A stretch of 64,000 bases of DNA from Halobacterium noricense (GTDB lineage: Archaea > Halobacteriota > Halobacteria > Halobacteriales > Halobacteriaceae), in contig NZ_CP089468.1 of the NCBI RefSeq assembly GCF_021233435.1, forward strand, positions 1,426,001-1,490,000. Direction: 5' to 3'. Position 1 is the stretch's first letter, and every line of letters starts with the position of its first letter. Below are positions 26,088 to 35,937 of the stretch, in pieces. Under the pieces are notes generated by a model. The model made no database searches. It had not been told where the DNA came from and was given only the letters and a program-made list of their open reading frames with translations. The position numbers were made by a program, and so were the translations under genes.

Positions 26088-27314
26088 ATGAGCAAGACAA
26101 AGAACGAGGCAGGCGATCCCGAGACAACGAATACCACGACTAACGACGCCGGTGAGGAAACCATGACCACCACGAGTAATAACACGGAAGACGACGCGTA
26201 CCTCGAGATTAACAATCTAACCAAGGTGTATGATGACGGGGGTGACGGCGTCGTTGCTGTCGATGATATGAACATCGACGTAGCCGATGGAGAATTCCTC
26301 GTGTTCGTCGGCCCAAGTGGTTGCGGGAAGACGACGACCCTCCGTTCAATTGCAGGCCTCGAAGAGATCACCGAGGGCGACCTGATCATCGACGGAGAGA
26401 ATGTTAACGGGCAGGCTCCTCGGGAACGGGATGTTGCCATGGTCTTCCAGACGTATGCACTCTACCCGCACATGAGTGTCTACGAGAACATGGAATACCC
26501 GTTGAAAGTACGGGGCATGGAGAAAGCCGAACGCGAGCGACGCGTGCAAGAGAGCGCCGAGCTGCTCGAGATTGAAGAGCTACTTGATCGGCAGCCAAAG
26601 GATCTCTCGGGCGGCCAACAGCAGCGTGTTGCGCTCGGTCGCGCTATCGTCCGTGAGCCCCGCGTCTTCTTGTTCGACGAGCCGCTGTCGAACCTAGACG
26701 CGAAATTGCGTGTCCACATGCGGACGGAGCTGAATCGCCTCCACAACAAGATTGGGAAGACATCCATCTACGTCACCCACGACCAGGCAGAAGCGATGAC
26801 GCTTGGCGATCGAATTGTTGTTATGGATGAAGGCGAGGTGCAGCAAGTTGCACCCCCCCAAGAGGTGTACGATCACCCGACGAACGAATTCGTTGCCGGC
26901 TTCATCGGCAGCCCGCAAATGAATTTCTTCAACGCAACTGTTGATCCGACAGAAGGCGTCATTAAGACGGATGCGTTCAGCCTCCCATATCCGGACTGGA
27001 TGCAAGAGCAGATCGACCGGGACGACGAATTTGATGCCCGGTTTGGTATTCGTCCGGAAGATATCGCCGTCCAAGCAATCTCTCACGATTCAACAGCGGA
27101 GAGCCACGCGACGGCTGATGTGGTCGTCGTCGAAGAGATGGGGTCTGACTTCTTCCTCACGCTGGAGAATAATGGCGTTGAATATCAGGCGATTGTCGAG
27201 CCGAACACTGAGATTCATCGAAACGACACGATCAGCCTCAGCTTCGATCTGGATCGGATCCACCTATTCGACACGAAGACGGGAGATTCGCTCGTTCAGT
27301 CCGTCAGTCGGTAA
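26088..27314 (+). CDS. Sugar ABC transporter ATP-binding protein (MalK/UgpC type)
   Basis: 408 residues. An acidic, Thr-rich N-terminal extension of about 35 residues precedes the domain; an internal ATG at 26163 could be the true start. Walker A is GPSGCGKTT, the signature LSGGQQQRVALGRAIV, Walker B VFLFDEPLSNLDA, and the switch His is in VTHDQAEAM. A C-terminal TOBE domain (about 130 residues, FGIRPEDIAVQ) marks the CUT1 ATPases. It powers the importer encoded just upstream, 60 bases away. Confidence 0.92.
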   Translation: MSKTKNEAGDPETTNTTTNDAGEETMTTTSNNTEDDAYLEINNLTKVYDDGGDGVVAVDDMNIDVADGEFLVFVGPSGCGKTTTLRSIAGLEEITEGDLIIDGENVNGQAPRERDVAMVFQTYALYPHMSVYENMEYPLKVRGMEKAERERRVQESAELLEIEELLDRQPKDLSGGQQQRVALGRAIVREPRVFLFDEPLSNLDAKLRVHMRTELNRLHNKIGKTSIYVTHDQAEAMTLGDRIVVMDEGEVQQVAPPQEVYDHPTNEFVAGFIGSPQMNFFNATVDPTEGVIKTDAFSLPYPDWMQEQIDRDDEFDARFGIRPEDIAVQAISHDSTAESHATADVVVVEEMGSDFFLTLENNGVEYQAIVEPNTEIHRNDTISLSFDLDRIHLFDTKTGDSLVQSVSR

Positions 27315-27487
27315 CCCATAGCTACCGACGAGGGCCTCCAACAGGCCGCTGGTTTCTCTGTCCGAGCGTTTTGCCGACATCGCCGTAGGACCTACCCAAC
27401 TTTGCGGGCAGGTTGTTCTTTATCGAAGGGCCAGACGTCGGTAGTTTCCCCCATATTTATGCTCGTCCCCTGACTCCGATATGTATT

Positions 27488-28444
27488 GTGAGCCACCCAA
27501 AGACGCTGCTCTTACACGAAGCACCGCATGGCGGCGATCCAGATTCCCTTGCCGCTGAGCTCAAAGAACAAACTGCGGATCTCGGCCTTGTTCGTGCACA
27601 AAATTATGACGACGCCCTACAGCACATCAAAACTGCAGATATCGTTATCACACGCAAGTTGACGAATGAACTCTTAGGCCAGGCAGAGAACCTTGACTGG
27701 ATACAAGCACTTAACGCGGGAGTCGACAGCTACGATCTCGATCGAATTGGGGATATGAATATCACCCTCACTAATGCATCGGGGGTCCACGCCAATCCCA
27801 TCGCCGAACAGGTGTTGGGATATATGCTGATGTTCGAGCGAAACCTCAATCAGGGTCTCGAACAACAACGCCGTCGTGAATGGAACCACTACGGCGGTGG
27901 CGAACTTCGAAGACAGACGCTTGGCGTTCTTGGCGTTGGGAAAATTGGAAGTCGAATCGCTCAATTAGGATCGGCGCTGGACATGCGTGTTCTCGGGACA
28001 AAACGGGATACCAACGAGATACCAGACAGCGTCGACGAAATTTTTCCACCACAGGAGACTCATACAGTACTTGGACGGTGTGATTACGTTGTCGTGGCGT
28101 GCCCGCTTAATGAGAGTACACGTGGATCGATTGGCTTACCCGAGTTCGCGTCGATGAAACATGATTCGGTTGTCATCAATATTGGACGTGGCGCCGTCGT
28201 CGACCAGGATGATCTCATCACTGCAATTCAGAAGTCAAAAATTCGGGGAGCAGCTCTAGACGTGACTGACCCCGAGCCACTCCCTGAAGACTCACCGCTT
28301 TGGGAGCTCTCGAACGTCATTATCACGCCTCATATGGCAGGGTCGACGCCACACTACTGGGAGCGTTGTGCAGAGATTTTCTCGACTAATTACGCCCGGT
28401 ATCTCGAACAGAATTATGAGGAGTTCATCAATCGTGTACTCTGA
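27488..28444 (+). CDS. D-isomer 2-hydroxyacid dehydrogenase, NAD(P)-dependent
   Basis: 318 residues from the GTG at 27488, which lies about 30 bases after a TATA-like CATATTTATG; the frame is open for another 25 codons upstream but without support. The Rossmann motif is GVLGVGKIG. Catalytic residues are Arg in INIGRGAVVDQDDL, Glu in TDPEPLPEDSPLW and His in ITPHMAGSTP. Likely substrates are glyoxylate, hydroxypyruvate or a related 2-keto acid. The neighbours point to a side product of the sugar-acid pathway, but which one is not clear. Confidence 0.85.
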   Translation: MSHPKTLLLHEAPHGGDPDSLAAELKEQTADLGLVRAQNYDDALQHIKTADIVITRKLTNELLGQAENLDWIQALNAGVDSYDLDRIGDMNITLTNASGVHANPIAEQVLGYMLMFERNLNQGLEQQRRREWNHYGGGELRRQTLGVLGVGKIGSRIAQLGSALDMRVLGTKRDTNEIPDSVDEIFPPQETHTVLGRCDYVVVACPLNESTRGSIGLPEFASMKHDSVVINIGRGAVVDQDDLITAIQKSKIRGAALDVTDPEPLPEDSPLWELSNVIITPHMAGSTPHYWERCAEIFSTNYARYLEQNYEEFINRVL

Positions 28445-28589
28445 AGACTGAAACACGCCTCTTCACGAAGGTTGCGACCTCGAGGCGAGCGTTTCAGCTG
28501 TCGTTGCGCATCCGGAAGTGTGGCTGCCGCCTGCTCGACCACTCGGATTGCATCCCAAATTATAACCTCTCAACTCCAAAGGATACTCC

Positions 28590-30290
28590 ATGGTCACGGA
28601 TAGTGAAAATCCCGAAGCCAAGCGCGGTGGCGAATACATCTACGATGCGTTGGTGGATGCTGGTATCGAATTGCTTGTCGGCCTCCCCGGAACCCAAACG
28701 CTTCCGCTTGACCGTGTCGTTGCAGATCGTGACGAGATGGACTACATCATGGCGCGGCACGAAACCTCCATTCCGCATCTCGCGTGGGGGTATTATGAAG
28801 CTTCAGAGCGACCAGCAGCTACGTTGACCGTCCCAGGGCCAGGTGATACGAATACGATGCATGGCCTCAAGAACGCCTATAACGACTGCGTGCCGTTGGT
28901 CCACATCTCAGCTGACGCCGACCCAGAGGATCGTGGAAAAGCCCCAATCCACGAGATTGAGCCCGATACGTATGATAACGTCGTAAAGGCGAATATAAAC
29001 GTCGAGAAGCAAGTTGAGCTCACGAGGAAAGTGGAACAAGCTATCGAAGCCGCACTAACGGAACCCTATGGTCCAGTCCGGTTAGGTGTTCCAAGCGGGA
29101 TCCTCCAAGCGACATTCGAAGCGACACCCGTCACCATTTCTCCAGAGACAGTCCAATACGATAACACCGAAAATTACGCCGCGGCAGCCAGAGAGCTAGC
29201 TGCAGCGGAACGGCCAGTTGTCTATGTCGGCGGTGGAGCACGGCGATCATCTAACGGCCAAGATATCGTTATGCGACTGGCAAAGGCGCTTGATGCACCA
29301 GTTGTGACCTCATATAAGGGGAAGGGTGTTTTCCCGGAAGATAATCCCCGATTTGCGGGCGTAACTGCGAAACACCTCCCCCAAGGAGCAGTAAAGATGC
29401 TCGAATCCGCAGATGTCGTGCTGGCACTCGGCACAGATTTCGACGGCGTCACTACTTCAAACTGGAGTCTCCCGATGGGAGACACGGTTGTTCACGTGAA
29501 TCTCGACGTCGACGACATTAACGCCGGCTATCAGGCAGACATTCCCATTATCGACGATGTCGGACACGCCGGAGAGGAAATCCTGTCGAGGATGCGGATA
29601 GCGAGTGACCGAGTTTCGGGCTGGAACGGAACGGTGATCGGATCGGATATTCAGGACGAGTATATTTCACATTTGGAAGCAGAAGGGCTACTCGACGACA
29701 CGGATATCTCGACGCCAAGCGGACTTCGGACAGTCCGTGAGGCTCTTCCACGTGGCGGAATCGTCACGACCGATATTGGCGGCTTTCGTCTCTGGTCAAA
29801 ACAAGTATTTTCAGCGTATGATCAGGCGTGCTACATCACTGCCGGTTCTTGGGCGGGAATGGGTGTCGGCCTCCCCGCTGCATTAGGTGCGAAGGCTGCA
29901 CACCCGGAGCGCCCAGTCGTCTCACTTCACGGCGATGGCGGACTAATGATGTGTCTGACCGAACTCCATACCGCCGTCGAAAGCAACCTCAGCATCGTCC
30001 TAGTGGTATTCAACAACAGTGACTACGGGATCATCAGTAAATCCTCGAAAATCGATGAGTACACGGATGGAAGTCAATTTGAATGGGCGTCCCCAGATTT
30101 CACGGCGATCGCCGAGGGATTCGGTTGTCGCGGGGTTGATGTCGACTCACAGAGTGAACTCCGCACTGCCGTCAAGGAGGGTATGGATGCTGATGTACCG
30201 ACGGTCATCAACGTCGACGTACCAGCCGACGAGCAATCAGTAGTCGACGCGAGTACGTACGAATCGAAGCTATATTTCGAGGAATTATAG
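28590..30290 (+). CDS. Thiamine-diphosphate-dependent enzyme, acetolactate-synthase-like
   Basis: 566 residues with the three-domain plan of the family. The N-terminal pyrimidine-binding domain has the activating Glu in MARHETSIPH. The middle domain contains RPVVYVGGGARRSS. The C-terminal ThDP site is GDGGLMMCLTELHTAVESN followed by NNSDYG. The Glu is kept, so this is not a glyoxylate carboligase, which lacks it. The FAD-loop pattern of true acetolactate synthases is not obvious. The reaction is a decarboxylation or carboligation of a 2-keto acid, substrate unknown. A TATA-like AATTATAA lies about 30 bases before the ATG. Confidence 0.8.
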   Translation: MVTDSENPEAKRGGEYIYDALVDAGIELLVGLPGTQTLPLDRVVADRDEMDYIMARHETSIPHLAWGYYEASERPAATLTVPGPGDTNTMHGLKNAYNDCVPLVHISADADPEDRGKAPIHEIEPDTYDNVVKANINVEKQVELTRKVEQAIEAALTEPYGPVRLGVPSGILQATFEATPVTISPETVQYDNTENYAAAARELAAAERPVVYVGGGARRSSNGQDIVMRLAKALDAPVVTSYKGKGVFPEDNPRFAGVTAKHLPQGAVKMLESADVVLALGTDFDGVTTSNWSLPMGDTVVHVNLDVDDINAGYQADIPIIDDVGHAGEEILSRMRIASDRVSGWNGTVIGSDIQDEYISHLEAEGLLDDTDISTPSGLRTVREALPRGGIVTTDIGGFRLWSKQVFSAYDQACYITAGSWAGMGVGLPAALGAKAAHPERPVVSLHGDGGLMMCLTELHTAVESNLSIVLVVFNNSDYGIISKSSKIDEYTDGSQFEWASPDFTAIAEGFGCRGVDVDSQSELRTAVKEGMDADVPTVINVDVPADEQSVVDASTYESKLYFEEL

Positions 30291-30392
30291 TCGTCCCACT
30301 TATCCCGGAAGAGCTGCTGTTCTTGATGTCAAGACGAGGTCAGCCTCGGCACGATCCAGGGATCAGGATTGAGTCACGATGGTTGAGAGTGA

Positions 30393-31463
30393 TTACCGAA
30401 GTGAGGTAGGGAGTTCATGTTCGATATTGAGTTCGTTGGCGAGATTGCGGAGGCCGTCTGCGACAGCGTCTTCGATTGGGATTCCATTTTGTCGTCGTTC
30501 CTCCGAAGTCCGGTATTCAGGTTCGCCTGGGAGAAGAACCTCGAGAGAATCCTCGATCGGTTCTGCCGAGCGAATATACTCCGACAGGGCCTTGACGCGG
30601 ATCGACAGTTCTTCCCGTGTCGTGAATATCTCGGGATCGATTGCGATGAACGCGGCGCCATTCCCCTGCCAGTTTTGATCTTCCTTGGCGGAGACGGGGC
30701 CATCTCCAATTATGCTGGCAAATAGCTCCGTCATGACTGCAAGATCAAATCCCTTATACCCGGTTTCACGACCTCCAAGCGGAAGGAGAGCACCGATCCC
30801 CTCTTCGAAGTCAGCTGCGTATTCGACAGGGTCACCTGAGCCCGTCGTTGTCCAGTCTACAGGAAGCGTCTCCCCGGAGCCATCGCGCTCAATAATTTTT
30901 CCGTGCGCTACCTGGCTGGTTGCTCCGTCATATAGCAAGTCGAACGGTAGCGCATCGAACGTCGGGACACCGAATGTAATCGGGTTGGTTCCAAGCCGCC
31001 GGTCAGCAGTTCCAGGAGGGGCGATCCGTTGTGCTCCGCCTTGGAGATTAACCCAGGACATGAACAGCAGGCCTTCCTCCGTAACTCGGTTAGCCCATTC
31101 TCCGATGCGACCAAGATGGCCTGAATCGCGAATCCCGACGATGCCAACACCATGTGAATTAGCTGTTTCAATTAATTCTTCAACGGCGTACCGGCCAGTA
31201 ATTTGTCCGAAAGCTGCGCCACCCACAACTTGAGTGAAGGGGCCTGCTGATTCGATCGTTGGTGTCGCTGTTGGGTCAAGTGACCCATCATTAGCTTGTG
31301 CTTCGTAGTATGGAATTCTGACAACTCCATGTGAAGAGTGGCCTACCAGGTCTGCCGAGACCAGGGAGTTTGAGACGGTTTGAGCGACGTCTTTTGATGC
31401 TCCGTATGCCTCGATGGCACGCGTAGCAAAGGCTTCGAGGGCGTCTACATCAGTCGATGTCAT
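30393..31463 (-). CDS. Ldh2/MDH-type 2-hydroxyacid dehydrogenase (malate/L-lactate dehydrogenase family)
   Basis: 356 residues from the ATG at 31463 (MTSTDVDALEAFATRA). Family marks are HSSHGVVRIPYY with the catalytic His near residue 40, the GRIGEWA stretch, LGTNPITFGVP, and LPLGGRETGYKGFDLAVM. The family uses NAD(P)H without the usual Rossmann fold; members reduce 2,3-diketogulonate, sulfopyruvate, ureidoglycolate or simple 2-keto acids. In this setting reduction or oxidation of a sugar-derived 2-hydroxyacid is likely. It is convergent with the ThDP gene and shares a direction with the DapA-family paralogue upstream. Confidence 0.82.
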   Translation of the reverse strand: MTSTDVDALEAFATRAIEAYGASKDVAQTVSNSLVSADLVGHSSHGVVRIPYYEAQANDGSLDPTATPTIESAGPFTQVVGGAAFGQITGRYAVEELIETANSHGVGIVGIRDSGHLGRIGEWANRVTEEGLLFMSWVNLQGGAQRIAPPGTADRRLGTNPITFGVPTFDALPFDLLYDGATSQVAHGKIIERDGSGETLPVDWTTTGSGDPVEYAADFEEGIGALLPLGGRETGYKGFDLAVMTELFASIIGDGPVSAKEDQNWQGNGAAFIAIDPEIFTTREELSIRVKALSEYIRSAEPIEDSLEVLLPGEPEYRTSEERRQNGIPIEDAVADGLRNLANELNIEHELPTSLR

Positions 31464-31581
31464 CAGTGTCTGGCAACACAACCAACCAACATTAATCACC
31501 CGATTCATGGTTAACATTACAATAATAAAATCGGAATCAGCGGACGCAGTTTCGCGAGCCTACCGGAGCAGCTTCTACCGA

Positions 31582-32526
31582 CTAATCTGCGGAGGCGATG
31601 GGCTCAAGATTCGCACTCTGGATCTCCTCATAGTACTTTTTAGCACGTTTTCGGTCAGCTTTAGAGAGTTCAGTAAGTGGTTCTCGAACAGGCCCTCCGT
31701 AACGGTCTGTAAGCTCCATCCCATATTTGACTGCAGGAACATTATTTGCGGCGCTCAAGCGGTTCTCATCGCCCGTCCCGTCACGGAGCTTTTCGTACGG
31801 ACGGAGCACCTCCCGTATCTGCTTCGCGCGACCCCAATCTTCCTCACAAATCGCTTCCATAAGGGCAAGCGTGGCTTCAGGAACAAAGTTTCCAATTCCA
31901 GTCGTGAACCCCTCCGCACCTTCAAGTGCGTATGCGGGCGCAAATCGTTCAGCAATTCCGTTAGACCAGACCACATCACCAGGGGATGACTCAACAAGAT
32001 CGGAGAAGGCCTCGATATCATTAACTGCGTATTTAACTGCAACAACGTTATCCAGCAGAGTGAGTTCCGAAATCACTTCGTCGCTGAGTTCAGGCCCTCT
32101 CTTGTAGAGGACGACACCGCAATCAACGGCATCAGCAATTCGCTCGTAATAGTCGAGAAGACCCTGCTCATGGATGTACGTGTGATCAGGATGCATGACC
32201 ATGATCGCATCAACACCCGCTTCTTGATAGCGGTCGGCAAGGTCAAGCACAGTTTTCGTGCTCCCAGCAGCGCCACCAACAACAGCATCATCTTCACTAG
32301 CGCCCTGAACAGTAGCACGCACCACACCGACTCGTTCGTCGTCAGTCAACGAATAGTACTCACCAGTATTCCCACATGGAATGAAAACCCCACCTCCCAC
32401 GCTGGAAAGACTTTGAATGTGTTCTTGAAGGCGCTCGTACTGTACTTCTTTCTGGTCTTGACTAAACGGGGTAGCTGTCGTAAAAGCTACACCGCGAAGT
32501 TTCTCTTTGAGAGCGGCAAAGCTCAT
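31582..32526 (-). CDS. DapA-family (KdgD-like) keto-deoxy sugar-acid enzyme, second copy
   Basis: 314 residues from the ATG at 32526 (MSFAALKEKLRGVAF). Schiff-base Lys is in VAVKYAVND, Tyr in VVLYKRGPE, and the substrate loop IPCGNTGEYYSL is very close to that of 5-keto-4-deoxyglucarate dehydratase. It shares with the copy at 20920-21873 the block PDHxYxHEQGLLxYYE, yet the two differ in many other places, so the duplication is old and the two may act on different acids. It is divergent from the second IclR gene, which probably controls it. Confidence 0.82.
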   Translation of the reverse strand: MSFAALKEKLRGVAFTTATPFSQDQKEVQYERLQEHIQSLSSVGGGVFIPCGNTGEYYSLTDDERVGVVRATVQGASEDDAVVGGAAGSTKTVLDLADRYQEAGVDAIMVMHPDHTYIHEQGLLDYYERIADAVDCGVVLYKRGPELSDEVISELTLLDNVVAVKYAVNDIEAFSDLVESSPGDVVWSNGIAERFAPAYALEGAEGFTTGIGNFVPEATLALMEAICEEDWGRAKQIREVLRPYEKLRDGTGDENRLSAANNVPAVKYGMELTDRYGGPVREPLTELSKADRKRAKKYYEEIQSANLEPIASAD

Positions 32527-32803
32527 GGTGCACACAATCCCACACAGACGTGATAGTTAAATCTTCCCTCGGAGGTTCTGATTCTATCCCAGAGAAACCG
32601 TCTATTCCGAGGGGCACGCTTTTCTTTGAGTGGTTCTGGCGGGCAGGAAGTATCTAAGAGACAGTCCCTCAAATTCTGATTGTGTTGGCTCAAGCAATAA
32701 TTCCGTATGAAGAATCGGACCAGCCCTCAGTTGGCATCGGTGTTTGTTCACCACAATAGAACGAATCGCATTCTTTTTACTATTCCCATATGATAGGCCG
32801 TGT

Positions 32804-33580
32804 ATGTCGAACTCAAATGACGAGAACATCGCCAAGACAATACAATCAGTTGATACTGTGTTCACCATCGTTGAATATATTTCGCAGAATTCAGAAGCAG
32901 GCGTGACCGAGATCGCGAACGAAATTGGAGTGTCAAAGAGTACAGTCCACAACCACCTCAAGACGCTCGAACAGCGCGAATATATCAGGAAGGACAAGTC
33001 TGGTCACTACGTACTGGGATATCAGTTTCTCACACTAGGTGGAAGAGCCCGGGAACGGTCAAATTTACACCCTGTTGCCAAACCAGAGATCAATTGGTTA
33101 GTTGAGGAAACCAGTGAATCAGCGTGCGTCGCGACGGAAGAATATGGACGAATCATATATCTCTACCAAGCACGTGGCGAACAAGCGATCACGACGGACT
33201 CACAGACGGGAACGCGCGTCTATCCACACTGCACCGCACTCGGAAAGTCGATACTCGCACACTGCTCCGGGGAGCGAGTTGACGGAATTATTGACCGTCA
33301 CGGATTGCCAAAATCCACGGAGAATACGATCACATCCCGTGAAACGTTACGAACGGAGCTGGAAACCATCCGTGAACGCGGGTATGCGTTTGACGATGAA
33401 GAACGAATAGAGGGACTCCGATGTATTGCTGCCCCCATAATGCACAACGACCAGGTATGTGGAGCTATTAGCGTCTCCGGTCCAGCTAAACGATTACAGG
33501 GGAACAGGTTCAAAGAAACCATCCCCGAACAGGTGCGTCGGGCTGTGAGGGTTATCGAAATGAACCTCGAATATTCATAG
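32804..33580 (+). CDS. IclR-family transcriptional regulator, second copy
   Basis: 258 residues from the ATG at 32804 (MSNSNDENIAKTIQSVD). The winged helix contains EIANEIGVSKSTVHNHLKTL and the effector domain ends with [24 protein letters not shown]. It is similar in plan to the protein at 20030 but lacks GTTCC-N7-GGAAC sites upstream, so it probably reads a different operator. Divergent from the DapA-family gene across about 275 bases. It closes the sugar-acid island; decayed mobile DNA begins just beyond. Confidence 0.87.
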   Translation: MSNSNDENIAKTIQSVDTVFTIVEYISQNSEAGVTEIANEIGVSKSTVHNHLKTLEQREYIRKDKSGHYVLGYQFLTLGGRARERSNLHPVAKPEINWLVEETSESACVATEEYGRIIYLYQARGEQAITTDSQTGTRVYPHCTALGKSILAHCSGERVDGIIDRHGLPKSTENTITSRETLRTELETIRERGYAFDDEERIEGLRCIAAPIMHNDQVCGAISVSGPAKRLQGNRFKETIPEQVRRAVRVIEMNLEYS

Positions 33581-33743
33581 CGTTCCTTATAGGGAAACAG
33601 TGACAGTGGTTCTGATTCTGGTTCTGCGTATCACTTGACGAACACACATATCGAAACCAGAGCTATACCTGATATGGGAATTACACCAATATCGATGTAA
33701 TCCGCTCAAGCTCGTAATAGCAGACAGCGATTTCGGTTGTTCG

Positions 33744-34942
33744 TCACCTGTCGCGACTATTCAGAAGGTTCCAGTTCGACGTACTGTCAACCTCCTCTAA
33801 GGCCTCGGTAGCGACATCACCTAGTCCCCCGGCCTCGATATGTGAATAACGTACGCGAACAATCTCTTCAGAGTTATCCAAGTATCGGGCTGCAACCTGT
33901 CCCGAATGCTCGAACAGGGACTTCCCCCATTCCGCGTCGACCACCGTGGGTGCGAGATAATCGTGTTTAGGATGGTTGATGTCGATCTCAGCGTCGTCTG
34001 AAGTGCTGGAGAATCGACCGTGCCCCATCCGTCGTGATTGACGGCGGTCGAAAGTCTTCGTCGAGCGCCAGCAAGAGGCACGAGCGTACTCGTCACTCGT
34101 CGATTACATCCGGGCGTTCCCCCGCGGTCAGCCAGTTCATTCTGCACGAGCGTTGCAAGCGTCTACTGGTTGAACGTCGGGAATACTGGCTACTGCTCTG
34201 TTGGGTGGTCTATCAACTTGCGGTAGCTCCGAAGCGGAGAGATCGCCGGATCGGGGAGACTCGCCGCATCCCACTGCTGCTTCTTTCGATCGACATGCAA
34301 TACTGTCTTCCTCAAGGGAGGGTTCCTCCCAGCGTACGCCACGCCGGCGTGGGCCGTTTGGGTCACGGAGCAGTTCCCCAACACGGACAGCAGTGTACGA
34401 GAGAACGAACACGAGTGCGCGATCACGAGCGGCCTTCAGCGCCTCGTAGCGAGATCGTTGCCTATCGAGTGGGTCGACATCCTCTGTGAGTGTCGTGTAC
34501 GCCCCGATGGCGTTCCGGGCTTGCGGCCGTCGTCCTCAGGAAGGGGGTCCATCGCGCTGGCGCGCTGGGTGAAGTGCGCTCAAGGTAGCCCTCGTTGACG
34601 AATCAGCCATATCACACAAATATATAGCGATGATTGGTTCATACAGTATTCTGTTTAAGTCCACGATCGCCGACAAGGCAGGGCGTACTCTCGGAACACA
34701 CGTTCATCGGGGTCCTCGAATGTTGGGGCACGGTCGACGTTGTCGGGGACGATTCCGGTCCAATCGTCGTCACTGCGGTCGCCGGCGGGCCACTCGGCGA
34801 ATCGGTCGAGCTCGCCGCCGGCGTTGCGTCGATAGTTCCCGCCATCCCCACCACGGCTTTTGCCCTTGTCTTGCAGGTAGCGCTCGAAGGAGGCCCCCAG
34901 TGACTGATCGGCGCGCTCTCTCAGTGATTTATCGGGAGTCAT
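33744..34942 (-). pseudogene. Tyrosine-recombinase (XerC/D-like integrase), heavily frameshifted
   Basis: Pieces of one integrase lie in order but in changing frames. The N-terminus starts MTPDKSLRERADQSLGASFE and contains the SAM-like arm-binding part. In the middle is VLSYTAVRVGELLRDP, the RxGE block with the catalytic Arg. Then come RKKQQWDAASLPDPAIS and VQNELADRGG. The last part has HDYLAP, with the expected HGGRR damaged, followed by QVAARYLDNSEEIVRVRYSH, where the Tyr nucleophile would be. At least three frameshifts and several stops make it dead. The frame starts overlapping the preceding gene remnant (ATGA), showing a former operon. Confidence 0.8.
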
Positions 34943-35394
34943 AATTCCTCGTCCAGGGACTGATAATTCGACGAACGTCCTCGAGGAGTTCTTCGACGAT
35001 TCCCCAGAGGATCAACGATGGAGTCTCGTGTTCAAATGTGACGCCCCGACGGCCCTCCGTATTGCAGCGGAGTACTGGAAGTGTGCCCGACCGGGATTAG
35101 GGTGGTCTTCGTCCTGATGCCAGCCTGCGTGAAATCCAGTATTTGGGTCGGTGTAGTTGATACGGAACCAATCGTGTGGGTCTTGGCGATATCATTTGAC
35201 GGTTAATTCCGGTGACTCCGGTCCTGTCGGTGGGGTAAGACGGTTCGGATCGAATACTGCTCGGAGCTCTTGGCCTCGATATCATCAAGGATGGACTCAA
35301 TTGCCGTAATTTGCGGCACACGGTCGAAGACATCGCGCTTTAGCTGTGCGTAGAAATTCGCGTTCAGGTCACCACCTGGATGTGGAACCGACAT
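34939..35394 (-). pseudogene. Decayed gene of unknown function between an HTH-type gene and the integrase
   Basis: It starts MSVPHPGGDLNANFYAQLKR and reads well to about residue 50. After a frameshift it continues as TDRTGVTGINRQ, and near the end, in another frame, as VTFEHETPSLILWGIVEELL. Its stop overlaps the integrase start. I recall similar proteins next to integrases in haloarchaeal integrative elements, but their function is unknown. Confidence 0.6.
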
Positions 35395-35397
35395 CCG

Positions 35398-35935
35398 TCA
35401 GCTACTGGCCTCAGCGGAATCTGTTGGGGCAAGGAAGTCCATTCGCGGATGGCGAAGCCGACGATTTTGATGCGGCGCTGGAGATGCTCCCACTCGCGGG
35501 CGATCTCACGGCGCCGGTCTTCCTCCTCGGCGTCGAGAGACTCGTCAGCGAGCGTGCCGCGAAGCTGGTTCGGTGACTCAACGTCGAATTCGTCCTCCCA
35601 GTCCCGAATTTGGGTCTTCATATCCGCGAGACGGTCCGTGAGTTCCTCGACAGAATGCCCGCTGTCCCGCAGGCGCATCGCCTCTTGCATCGCCTGACGG
35701 CGGTAATCAGGGTAGTACGTCGTGTGCGGGCCGCTTTCGTCACGGTGGAGGATGCCATCGACGACGAGCCGTTCGAGAACACGCTTGGTCGGCTCGTGTG
35801 ACCAGTCTGCTTCGGAAGCGATCCAGTTGGCCGTCTGAGGCTCCGAAAGCTGCCGAGCAGCCATCCGCATTCGGTCTTCCCCCGTGTGGTCTGGCGCTGC
35901 ATTAAGCCCTCGGAGTTCGATTCGTCTTCAGTCAT
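35398..35935 (-). pseudogene. DUF7342-like helix-turn-helix protein, two frameshifts
   Basis: The start MTEDESNSEG is in one frame. After a frameshift near 35890 the main body reads MAARQLSEPQTANWIASEAD and the winged-helix-like ETNWIA...KRVLERLVVDGILHR pattern, followed by a coiled, acidic helix with ELTDRLADMKTQIRDWEDE. A second frameshift near 35440 hides the original end, which would read FLAPTDSAEASS. The open part (35364-35870) could still give a 168-residue protein. It is the first gene of the decayed integrase operon. Confidence 0.65.
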
Positions 35936-35937
35936 AC

